Of a DNA stretch of 64,000 nucleotides, positions 1 to 12,100 are shown piece by piece. Under the pieces are notes generated by a model that was not told the DNA's origin, ran no database searches, and saw only the letters and a program-made list of their open reading frames with translations. The stretch is from assembly GCA_013076295.1 (NCBI GenBank), contig RQOL01000861.1:2356001-2420000 (forward strand). Reading direction: 5' to 3'. The stretch comes from Sanderia malayensis. Taxonomy: Eukaryota > Cnidaria > Scyphozoa > Semaeostomeae > Pelagiidae. A program made the translations under genes and the position numbers. Within the stretch, counting starts at the first letter, position 1. The number at the start of each line of letters is the position of its first letter.

Positions 1-153
1 CAAAGCTAACAAAATCAAACAAAGAAATCATTTAGTGATCTAAACGCAGAAATCTGCATCGCAGAAGCTGCATCATTAAATATATTCAAGAACAAGCTCG
101 ACAATCATATCGGAAACTTAAAGTATTCAACTGATATTGACACATTTTATTAG
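1..153 (+). mobile_element. 3' end of a non-LTR (LINE) retrotransposon ORF
   Basis: The frame ending at the TAG at 151-153 reads, in its last ~40 residues, [14 protein letters not shown], resembling the C-terminal tail of many LINE reverse-transcriptase proteins (pattern S-x-N-x-F-K-x-x-L-D). An in-frame stop lies at 7-9, so this is a decayed copy or the frame was lost at the window edge. It lies in an ANKIB1 intron, antisense to that gene. A TATAG pentamer array follows at ~222-266, as expected of LINE families with microsatellite tails. What is seen is a short peptide match and the tail; assignment to LINE is inference and the clade cannot be told. Confidence 0.5.
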
Positions 154-1937
154 AATTTATTTTTACTTATTTTGACTTTCATGGACCTATTTAAAAACTC
201 TAAGCCTACTAACAGTAATTAGTATAGTATAGTATATAGTATAGTATAGTATAGTATAGTATAGTAAACTTGTGACATAAACTCCAAAAATTACTTACCT
301 ATCCCAACACTTATTACAAAACTTATGTCCGCAAGACATTTCTGTCATTTGAATACTTTCATCAGTTGAAAAATAATCTTCACAGATATCACAGTTTTCC
401 TGTAATTAAACACTTGATAGTTTTGTCACTGGGTCATGTATTCATAAAAAAGTATGCACAAGAATCTAAAACAATGAAAACGTACTTCTGTTTGTTTTTC
501 TGACACATTGTTATCAGAAGTAATCTTCATAGTCTTCATAGTATGGTCTAAGGAAAGAATGATCTTTAGCTGGTTAGCAAAAACTTTAGAGCCATAAAAA
601 TACCAAATAATCTTGTTAATTTCCAATGCAATGTAGCGACCTTGAGGTAATTGTACGCCAGAATTTTCACAAATTGTTTTTGGATCAGCTGTCATCCATG
701 ATTCAAGAAGTTTCTCTTTTGACCAACTATGTTTATGCAACAAGGCTTCAGCAGTAAACAAAGGAAGCTGATATGAAATAATGAAAACAATTAAAACCAA
801 TGATTATCAAGGATTTGTCATGAGTAAACTACATATTTGTATACCCTATCACCTGAAGCATATCTGATATATCAATAATCAATTGATCTTTTGCTTCTTG
901 TAAGTTGACAGGATTTAAGCTTGTATACTAAAAAGTTAAAAGTGGCTTACTTTAGTAACAATGATATCAGATAAATTTACATAGTATTGGTCAAAAAAGG
1001 ACATCAACTAACCTCAAAATCAGCACAACTGAAAATTGAATTCCCTTGAACAGAAGCATGTATTATTTCCTCTTTCTGCTGATATAATTAAAAGTTTTAT
1101 AGTCAGCTAAATAATATAAATCTTATCATGTTATTGTAACATTGATGAAGAATAAGCAACTATGAAAATATTGAACCTGAAAACTAAATATCATTTTGGC
1201 TTCTAGAAATGCAGCCACTGCAAAATGATGATTTTGTTCTGCGATGTTACAAGCAGTGAGTTCGTTTTTGTCTTTCCAAAACAACGGAACATTTTCACCA
1301 ACAAGGCACTGTAACAAAACAAATCATCAATTGAACAATAGAGGTGACAATGCTAATAAAAGCTGCCTTGGCATTTTTTTAATTCACAAAACATTATCTT
1401 ACTTGGATGCAAAGTAATAAACCGGAAGCTGCAGCATAATGAAGAGCTGTTTTATTTTCCTAAAAGAAAAATAGTATCTTGATGAGTAACTAATATTAAC
1501 AACACAATGAATTTAATAATAATTGCAATTGATAATGAAGAAACCTTGTCTGTGGCATGAATGTTCAAAGTTTCTTCATTTCCGTCAGATGATATTTGAC
1601 CTGTCCATCTTAAAAGCATATGTAAGCAATCAAGCCTCTTTTGAGCAGCAACTAAAACTGAGTCACAAGACGGTATCATAAGCATGTGTAATGTTGTCTG
1701 GCCATGCAGGTTTTTTATGTTCGGATTTCCTCCTCTCGAAATGAAATCTTTCATCAGTGACTTCATGCAATACTTTGCAACAAAATGAAGTGGCGTATTA
1801 CCACTATCATCATTATCATATGCAGCATTAACATCTAATTTATTGGGAATACATGGATTCTGCAGATACAATTGATAAGCAAGAGCTTCATTGCCTTGCT
1901 TGATGGCTTTTTTGAATTTTGAGCTTGCACTACCCAT
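1..1937 (-). CDS. ANKIB1: ANKIB1-like RBR E3 ubiquitin ligase, N-terminal part
   Basis: RBR-type E3 ubiquitin ligase with N-terminal ankyrin repeats. The gene starts at ATG 1937 and runs off the left edge. Exon 1 (1937-1545) holds the N-terminus MGSASSKF, whose Gly2/Ser6 fit N-myristoylation, and ankyrin repeats ([22 protein letters not shown]). Further exons lie at 1459-1403 ([12 protein letters not shown]), ~1308-1180, ~1078-1015, ~928-852 (DISDMLQ) and ~772-640 ([15 protein letters not shown], a segment highly conserved in ANKIB1). The exon at ~401-302 begins the RING1 domain (CDICEDYF, then [11 protein letters not shown]). IBR and RING2 must lie outside the window. Exon order and motifs match vertebrate ANKIB1. 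Some boundaries are uncertain because a few donors are weak (GTTTCT at 1544). Confidence 0.9.
222..266. repeat. (TATAG)n microsatellite
   Basis: About nine tandem copies of the pentamer TATAG, with one disruption. It follows the LINE-like reading frame by ~70 bp and may be its 3' tail. Confidence 0.85.
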
Positions 1938-3177
1938 ATCCTTTATGTATATGCGTTTGCTTCTATTCTCAGCAACCTAGAAGTAATCACATGAACAACT
2001 TCAACACCAAGTGGGTTGGAGAGAGAGGTACAATAGGGGACAAAGGTCCTGGGACACTTGGGAATTGTGCAAGGCTTACACGCATACTACATTCCCTTGC
2101 CCAGCGATGAGAAGACTGGTGCACCACAAGACAACATTGCTTGGGGAGAATGGGGGTCACATTCTGCTTACAGGGAACAAAGTGTGCAGAAACATAGCAT
2201 TATCAACTGAACTTTTCAAGTGTCCAAGTGACCTTTGTCCCCTTTAGTAGCAAGTAGCAACAATGACCTTCAAACACATAGACTGTTTGGTGGAATTTTT
2301 CAATGAAAATTGAAAATCCAACCTTCTATAATGCTTAGCATTGTCTCGTGTTAATCCATTAATAAACCTCCGACGTTTATTCTATCTTAGTTATGGTGTA
2401 CTGATAGCAATGACGTCATCGACAACGCAACATCGCAACCGAAAATATCTGACAAGGAAGAAAAAGAAGTTTTAGCTTTATGAAGTTTACTCACAATAGA
2501 TCTTGACAACAGTTTTGAATTAAAGAAACTGGTTGCTAAAATTCACATAGCGTTGTAAGTTGGTGACGTTTGAGTATGTTACTATTTGTTCTACAACGTT
2601 GTACATTACACGTGCTTTCTGAAAAAAATAAATTGATATGATGACGAGCTACAAAAGTGATCGTATTTAAAATTTGACTTTGATATTCATAGAGGACAGA
2701 CATTCCAAAAAGACCAATCTTCTTTTTCTTTATTCTATTACTTAATTCGTCTTATATTTTCAATATACATGACCCGAGCTTGTGAATATATTTATAAGTT
2801 AAGTATAGGCCTTCTCCCCATTCAATAAATACAAAACGGAAACATGAACCAACAAACTTTTGGAAGCATTGGCTATAATTTAAACTTACATTCAAGGAGC
2901 AAAATAGCTGGTGATGGAAACTTCTAGTTCTTTGTTCAGTGTTTTATAAGCAGTCTCTTGTTAATAAGGTTTTCATTTTCACTCAGTTTCTCCTTCTTGT
3001 CAAAATTTTTCACCAACGTATTGTTTTTGTTAAACGAAGCAGCAACAACAACAATATTATTACGTCACGATATCAATGCAGAATGTTGCGTCGTGCGGTA
3101 TTCAAAATAAAATATAAATGAAAAGAAGACTATTATCACAGTTATAAAAAAAGCACTTTTAACAACAGTGCATGCAG
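1938..3177. other. Intergenic: ANKIB1 upstream region and CWC22 3' flank
   Basis: No convincing gene. It holds the MITE-like element at 2036-2242 and a perfect CRE palindrome TGACGTCA at 2411-2418, about 475 bp upstream of the ANKIB1 start codon. The remainder is AT-rich unique sequence. Confidence 0.6.
2036..2242. mobile_element. Small MITE-like inverted-repeat element
   Basis: Imperfect terminal inverted repeats of ~26 bp bound a 207-bp unit just upstream of ANKIB1. The left end begins GGGGACAAAGGTCCTGG and the inverted right end begins GGGGACAAAGGTCACTTGG; both continue to ACACTTG. There is no coding capacity. The target duplication is unclear (TA-like on the left, TTTA on the right), so the superfamily is not assigned. 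Confidence 0.6.
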
Positions 3178-6100
3178 TTAATGTCTTTTATTTCTTCGTT
3201 CGGTTTGCTTTCTTTCATGTCTTGTGTAAACCATAAAATAAAGAATAAAACAGGTAAATGATAATAAACTTGAATTGAATCGAGAATGAGTAAAATGGAA
3301 CTGAATCAACATAAATAAACTTAAAATAGATAATAAACATATTTCTCTTACCTTTTTTTTCTCGATCTTTCTCTTTCGCTTTCCGAAGAAGATGAAGAAG
3401 ATGAAGACGAAGAATCTAAAAGAAACGAAGCTATTTAGAGGAGTGGAAAACTGCTAAAGCAAACAGGAGAAACGAGTAAGAAAACCCATATATTTATGAT
3501 GAATAGCTAAATGAACCTGATGATGAATCCGAATCATTTGAATCACTTGAATCAGTCGAATCACTCGAATCACTGGAATCATCTGTTGAATCTGGTAAGA
3601 TTATCTTCTTGGGTGCATTTTTCAAATGTTCTCGAAGCTCATCTCTGTTAATTGAATATTAACAAACACTGATACACTACACTGGTATATATATATTAGA
3701 TACAAGAAACTGAATAGCAGAGAAAATGACATTGTGTCCGTATACATGAATGTTTGATAAAAAGGAACAGGATAAATTACTTACGTTAATCCTCCAAGAC
3801 CAATAGCAGTGAAGAAATTAATTGCAAATCTTGTATTTCGTGGATTATCTCTTGGGAACAATCCTTCAAAGAATGGTGACAGTACTCTGGAAAGAAAACA
3901 TTCTTTTTTATTCAGAAACATTAATCATGTAAATAAAATCGGATTAACTTGCCAATGTTCAACTACTTACGGATCTGCTACCCTTTGATTAATTTTTGGA
4001 ATACCAAGGTATTCAGCAAGTGTTTGAAACATCACTTTTATGAAAATACGACTGAAAAGAAAGCATAATTATCACATTAACATTGCAATGATATAATAGT
4101 TTGCATAATTGACATTAAAATCGGAATTAATGTTGTAAGAAAACCTTGAACTTGTCGTATCATCTTCATTCAATTTTATGCACTCCATAACCTGTAAAAC
4201 AAAATGGTGTTGTATAAACATAAGAAAATTGCCCTTTATAAAAATCATTGATTGTAAAAAAAGAAAAAGGCTTACAGTCCAAGGGATGGCATCAGTATAC
4301 AAAAGGTGAGAAAAAAACTTTGCCACATTTCTTAATTTATTTGTATCATATCTGTGGATGGTTTCATACTACGAAATAAGGAAATCATTTCAATTAATTC
4401 ATCATATATTTGTTTTTACAAAGTGCATCGTAGAATATCAACAAGAATTAAATAAAACTTGCCTGTTCTCTGAATATCTTGATATATTCACTCATAAACT
4501 CCTTTTTCAATAAACAGAATCTCTACACGGTAAAATAAAACAATGAATAATCAAGATTTCACGAATTCAGTTAATTAACTAATTATCGATTAATTAATTG
4601 CGGAGTGGAGTATATGCATGGTAATTCTGTGGTTACAATACAATGCCAAATCATTGATATCAGGTATTTCATGGTATGCATTGCCAGAGAACATTGTTGA
4701 TACATAGAATTAATAAAAGGCGTGTTTCCATCATTGATGACATACTATATGTTAGCAGTATTTAATCATGGTATAACAAAATCCCACCCACATTACATCA
4801 ATATGTATTTCCATAATATTCATTTATATGTTGTTGTGTGCAATTGAATTGGGGCATGAAATGTTGACGAGAGATTTTCGCGGTAATCGAAAGAAAATAA
4901 CCAAATGTCAACAGCAGAAACAAAGAAATGAATCAACCCGAACCGAACATCAAACGATCAGAATTTGCAGAACATTTCACACTGCCTCGGTTCCAATAAG
5001 AGATTGTTTATCATAAATACACGTTGCATGCAAGATGCTTCACTGATGAAGAAACGACAAAAATAACTTGACTGGTCAATCCATTTGAAATCATTTGAAA
5101 TCATTTGAAATCATGCAGACCATGGAAATTTTGCAAATAAAACGAAGTATGTGTTAAATAGAACAGGCAATTATTCTTATCCATCACAAAATTAAAGGCA
5201 TTTTTGACTAATCTTGTTCAATGTGTGTGTCCAACGTGAGGATATATGAAGAATACAGAAAAATTCAGCCTGCGTTGTCAGGATATCCATTCTCAATCAT
5301 ACGTGAAAACCAAACGACAACACAACATAATCGGCAAGATAGATAGGTAGCAAATATGTACATAGGTGGAGAAGTCGGGTTTTAAATATTATTCAACTCA
5401 AACTAAAGAATAAATGCAACTTGAAGCCTTGGGACAATATAACCTCGTCTCTTAATGATGATCGAAATGCAAATTATTAAACACAATACATGCGCATGCG
5501 TTGAGATGGCAGACAATGAAAAGCTGTCGGGAACACGAGTCATTTATTTATCAAATTAAAACTGCATTTGCAAGTTTATCTTTTGCAGCCAGCACATTTC
5601 ATATTTGGGATTTTGGAATAGTCGTTGGGAGTGAAATTCAAAGCAGACACGTGACCAGCATCAATAAATATCAATAAAAATATGGTCATAGCGAAGCTGT
5701 TAAATCAATGTGTTGACTATTAATTAGACGCATTCTCCTCCCCTCATAATCATGCAGATGTGGATAAAAATGAGGTGGCGGGGCCAAGGCACTCATCTTG
5801 ATTGCATGTATAAAAGGAAATCAAATATTGTTAATTCTATTTCCCGTCATATTGATGAAATGCTGAATAGAATACTGAATATGTTGGTGTTATTTTACGC
5901 TTGGCTAACATTCAAAGTGAATAAAATGTGTGTCAAGTTGATTGAGAGTTGATTTAACAACCAGTTTCAGTTTGGCGTCTTGTTTTCCTATTGTTCTATG
6001 AATACAGACGAGTAGAATTGACCATTAGCTGTGTACACATTCACTACAAGTGCTAATTTCAAGTGCCATTCTCTTTACTTCAACAACTCAACTGATCAAA

Positions 6101-9100
6101 CATTATTCACTCTTGTAATTAATACATTCTGACAGAAAACTAATACATTCTCAAGTGATACCTCGATTTCCATTGGAAAGTTTGCTCTGCTTAATAAATA
6201 TGTGCTAAGATGAATTAGGGAAAGACAACTGTTCTAAAAGCATTTTATCATATCGAAATTACATAGATGGATGTATGGATGTATGGATGGAATCATTTCA
6301 ATGGTCATGTCCTCTTGAGCAACCACATTTTACAACACACGTCTCTATTTTCAACCGTCCCTATCAACAAGTAGAGTGAAATACTATTCAGTTACACTTG
6401 TAATAAACTGCTACCAATACTCCACGCCTACTTTGACCAAAAATCACGTGACATAGATAATGGCATTTCCCCCACTTAACAGCCGATGACTTGGCGCGGA
6501 GGTGTTGGATAACTTTAAATTGTACTTCTTCCTGAGTGTCAAATGTAAATGATTTTATAGCGTCTGACAGATTAAATATAGTACACGATTCTTCGACCAA
6601 AGCAAGAACAATGCATTGCACCGCCTTCCACATCGTTCCCAAGATGCATTTCAGGAATCAAAGCAAAAAAACTACAGCTTCCATACAAATATAATTTAAT
6701 AATGTTCAGGAAATACATAAAGAAATTAAATTACATAGTGCCACAACGTTTCCCGGAGAATGAGGGGATAGTAGCTATGTACACAGTGTAGCAAGTCGGC
6801 AATTGGTTTGTTTACAATAAAAATCCCAGCTAACAATGATGATAATAACAATAAAGTAATACTAATTAATATAGAACTATATTCAACCAATGAGGCGGTC
6901 GTTGTAATGCTTTTATGACAGTAGTTTATGGTGATGGTGATAATGATGATGATGATTAAAATGTGGATTCCTGACGGATACATCACTTGTTGACCAACAG
7001 AATTTGCAATAATCTGGATATGTTGGTCTGAAACATTCCATGTTTGCAAACTTATCTGCAGGATGAAGGTCTACGTTGCATTGTTTGAGCAAATGATATT
7101 CCATGATATTATTTGCGTCAAATGACAATAAAGAAGACGGAGATGATGATGATGATGATGACGAGATTGGTGCAGTTGTTGGTGAATTGTGTAAATTATA
7201 ATCAGTAGCAGGATTTCGTCTGTGCATTGGATTATGGTTGTCATGTTGATGAAAGTGACGTTGTTGTGGCATTGTATTAACTTTCATTGAATGTGCTTCA
7301 CAGTCCATCTCTTCCTTCTGCCTTTTGTATTTATAGCGATGGTTTTGAAACCAGATTTTTACTTGCGTTGCACTTAAATTGATCATACGTCCTAGCTGTT
7401 CTCGTTCCGGGGCAGATAAATATCTTTGATGCATAAATCGTCTTTCCAGTTCATAAGTTTGTGCTTTTGTGAATAATATTCTTCTTCTTCGCTTCTTTAA
7501 AGTTGTTGACGATGAAAGTGAAGCATCTTTGGAAATCACAATTGATGAATTGTCTTTTGCATCACCATTGTTATCATCATCTTCGCCTTCGGCTTTACCA
7601 TCTGGCGTGTACGCCAAATGCGAGCGACAATCGTCGAAAGATTCTTCACTCTCTTTGCCATTCTCTTTACAAACTATAACAAAATGAGTAACAATTAAAG
7701 ACAACGGTTTATTCGTGGAATATTTTTTGAGCTCATGCGAGATGATTACGTTAACAGAGAAGAATCCCTGCCCAATTTGGTTGGCGGTAAGAATACAACA
7801 AACGAACGGCAAGAATAAGTAACACGGAAACGGTACTGTAACAATATTGCACGCCTCGCCGACTATAGAGTACAGGGGAATATTGTTAGCTATCGAAATG
7901 AAACTTATCACTCATGGACTCATTCTTGAGTTGACAGTGAATTGTAAGTTATGAACTTGATAATTTGCGACATCTAATCGTCTAAAGTAAGTATCGCACA
8001 CATTGTTGACTGTTTAAGAAGGGCGATCTATGACGTAATAAGCATATAATGCAAAGACCAGTATTTCCGTTGTATTTTCCAGTGGACTTTATTGAATTGA
8101 GGACATGCTTCAAATGTCAATAGAAATGTAGTTTATTTGCAATAAATGGCACCAAAACTAAATACCAAGGAATTCTTAACATGCGAAAAAAGTGAGATAA
8201 AAAGTCATAACTACCTTTGCTAAGCGATATTGGCGATAAAACATTTGTGTTATTAGCATATTTGGGCAAGTGTTGTTCGGATTGGTGATAACATTCATGA
8301 TAATTCTGTTGGCTTCCATCGATTTTCATGTTTCTCATTGCTTTTGTCGAATTACGTTCACAAGCCAAGTCGGAGATTGAATCTTTATGAACAATTCCAA
8401 GAATATCTTCCATAAAAAATGATTTCAATTTCTTTCGATTGCTCCTTATTTCTGTATTCATTTTGCCAGCAATGTGAAATGAAAACTCAAGCAACGTTGA
8501 ATGTGACTTGGTGGATAGGACAATTACCTTTCAAACGATTTCACGTTCAACTGCAAAAGTGCCAGGCCGCGATCTTGCTTTTGATGTGAATAAAATCCAA
8601 AGAAAACCAGTTGATGCAACTTGATTGAATACGAAAAATGATGAAAAGCATCAAACAAAACGAGTATCGCAGTGAGATGCGACCAGCATGTGTTGAGCAG
8701 TTCGATTGAAGTTTGATCAGAGATGAGCTTGCAAGCAAGCAAACTGATATCGTTGACTTGCGAAATAGAGTGACGCGTTGATGGAGACGTCAATCATAAA
8801 ATGAATTAAACAATGCAGAACTTCTTAACACCCACTTCTATTTTGATTGACACTAGCCAGCTATGAGTGACAACAAGAAACTCCATTCACACTTTGACAA
8901 TCCTCACAATAACGTTACATATGTATCATGCATAAAATGACGAATGCGTTCCACCAAGCAGCCAACAACAGACAAACACTTGTGCTAAGCTGAATATATT
9001 GTATCTCTTTTCAGATTTCAATTGGATTCACTCAATTTTGTCTATTATTATTCTTGTAAGATAGATGTGCGTGTGGCGCGCATGTCTACCAGTGTCTGCA

Positions 9101-12100
9101 AGTGGCAAGTAGATGGTGTCTGCTGGATAATAAATTTCTTTGTTGTGTAAAGCTTCGAATTAAATGCCAAGAGAGGAGGGGTAAGGAGTAATCTGTGGCT
9201 TCTTATTACCAAAAATAAATATAATACGTGATAGAGATATGTGATGTGTTGATGAACTGTGTATGCTACTCTGGCCGGACAATGACAGTGCTTCTGCAAA
9301 AGCACTTTCAATGTCTATTCATGATCCTCTGTTCAGTAGCAATGATTATCACTGTACTTTATTATTATGATTATGATTATGATTTTGAATGGCGTGTGGT
9401 CAAATCAGTTGACGCTGGGAAGGAGGATTCAAATAAGATTATATGTCTTCATGACAAAGGTCATCACTTGAAAGCAGTGGCATCCTAATAATAGTTTTCA
9501 GTTTCAGATGAAGAAATGCCATTGTTATTATAATAATATTAATAAAACAAGAAAGTTTTAGTTAATCCATGACAAATGTTCAGCACTCGTGGAACAATTC
9601 ACTCGTAAAACCTAAGAACATATTGACTTTCCGTAGATTTATATAACATGTAGCTATTGGTTGATTCAAATGATAATCGAAGGTAAAGCCAAATGTTGTT
9701 TTCACTTTAGATTAACAAGACTAATGTGTTAATTAAAATAACAAGAGAAGTTGGGGAATAAATGGACAACAAAAACAAAGGCAACTGTTTTATAACTGAA
9801 CTATATTCACCGGCATTCACCAGTTTTTGAATCAAAAGGAAAGAAAAGGAAATGGTGTGCAGAACAGCGAAACATGATCCCATGGGACTCGTATTTCCGT
9901 ATGAAAGTTCGCTTTTACTAATAAAACTGTCTGATTAGTGAGCACGTGGAGACATAGTGATATCACGACAAAATCAGCAGCAGACATCCTCACAATCATG
10001 AATACTTTAAAGTTTTATGATTGAAATCGTGTGAAAGCTGGTGCAAAAACGTGGAATGGAATCGTGGAATGAGATAGGGAATGCTCTTGACCATTTGTAA
10101 TCTTCATAAAACTTGATGCCATGTTTAATTAGCCTCGCATTTCGGAAAATCATATAAATATAAAAAGTAGATAAAGTTGGGGGGCGGGGTAAAATACAAG
10201 CACATACCTGGGCAAGAAGTCCAAAGAATTTCTCATAGGTTCTTTGTTGAGCGCAGCAATCAATAATCATCAAACAGAATTCATGCTATGAGACAAATAA
10301 ATATTATAAATAAAACAAATATTTGATTGGATTTGATCATCAAGCGATGATGATGGTGAAACAAACATGTCTTGGCAGCTGCCAAATGAGATGACGATGG
10401 TAATGTTATTTGTATGCAATGGAATCAAACATGGCATTGATAGAATATCAATAACGAGAAAAACATGATAATTCGTATTTGTATAGGTATGGATGGCTGA
10501 TACTTCGAATGAAGTCAGGTAATTATAAGACGGGTCCTCTCACGATTTTATTTAACCTTTGCGACATTCAATATTTTCGTAGCAATATTAAAATAGAAGA
10601 AAGTATCATGAAAGACAATATTGAAAGGCTTGACCTCTCACGGATTCACACTTTCGACTCAAATCATTTGACATGCAAACTTATTAAAATGTGTTGAGTA
10701 GATGAAATGATTTACTTCAAAACCTTAAGTAGCTTGTACTTTTTCATACATTCATTTTCAATATCAATATATGTAATAAAATCAACACAATGACAATGCC
10801 TTGTTTTCATGACTTTTCACTTCTTATTATTGTTTTAATTCATTGCAATGAGTTCTTGTGACATCACATGTCAGAAAGGTAGGCAAATGACTCGCAAACG
10901 TTGTTCGCTGAAAATCCGCTGTGTATTTTGTGAAACAATTCACTGACTTGCAGAAACACAGCGCATAATTGTCTGATTTTCAATGTATAAATGGGGAAAT
11001 TGTGAAATCCAATGTCCATTTGGCGCAATACATAACTCAAGCATTTATCAATACGTGCGTTTGATTTCATTCAGCAGCACATGAATATGAAAAGGCCAAT
11101 CATGAGTGCGCATACAACACAGGTGCAAAGATGGTACGAGGTTACAGTACCAATCTCGATTTCAATTCAATCTTAATGATAGAATAAACAAGACAAAAAA
11201 TGAAGTTTGTCAAGATTGGGTTGCCAGTGTTGAAAATAAGAATAAAAAAAATGAAATTGATGAGAATACCTCTTGACCTGGTTTCAGTTGCATTTTCATC
11301 ATTTTATGTGCACATTCTTCATAATCTAAGCTGATAGGGTAAAATTATTATTATCAATAAATGCCTGAGATACATTACGACAATCGAAAGTATTGTAATG
11401 ACATTAATGATACCTCGATTGTATGGTAAGATAAATGGTTCTTCTCAAGGCGACAAGATTGGTTTCTGTTTTATCAATTATATCCATTTTGGCACTTTCT
11501 TCTGTGAATTAGCAAAAATAGCATCACTGTCAAATAATATGACATGAACAACTAATAACAAATATATGGATCAATGAAAATAAATAATAAAAACCTTGTG
11601 ATTCATTATTTCCATCATCGTCATCGTCTTCATCATCGTCGTCATCGTCATTATCGTCATCGTCATCTTCTTCATCGTCACTTTCATCGCCACCAATGAT
11701 TTCTTAATTCAATCGAAAATATATTAGTAGCTAAAATTCATTATCAAATACAACTAAACTAATATTTCATAACGCAAATGCTGTTCTGTGATTTTTTGAT
11801 CGATTTTTCTCACCTTTTTTGATCTGTTTGTATTTCTCCTCATTTTCAAGATAATCCTCGTCGTATTTGAACACATCTGCAAACAGAATGATTCAGAGTT
11901 GAATTTCTTGTGTTCACAATCATTTCAATTACAAGTAACATGATAGCAAGGAATATAACATGTGAAAACAACGACAAACTTAAAACATCATCCACTGGTC
12001 CATCATCATCAAGTCTTAATAAATGAGTTATCTGATCTTCTTCTTCAACCAAATCCAATTCTCCTAAAACAGCTGGGTGATCCTAAAATACACAAACAGT

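Noticed and set aside
7469..7687. Open frame on the + strand opposite the homeobox exon
   Set aside because: It is a shadow of the NK2 coding exon, with no start context and no recognisable protein.
8524..8793. Upstream protein-coding extension of the NK2 gene
   Set aside because: No homology, composition like surrounding intron, and the ATG at 8461 already gives a normal NK2 N-terminus with the Eh1-like motif.
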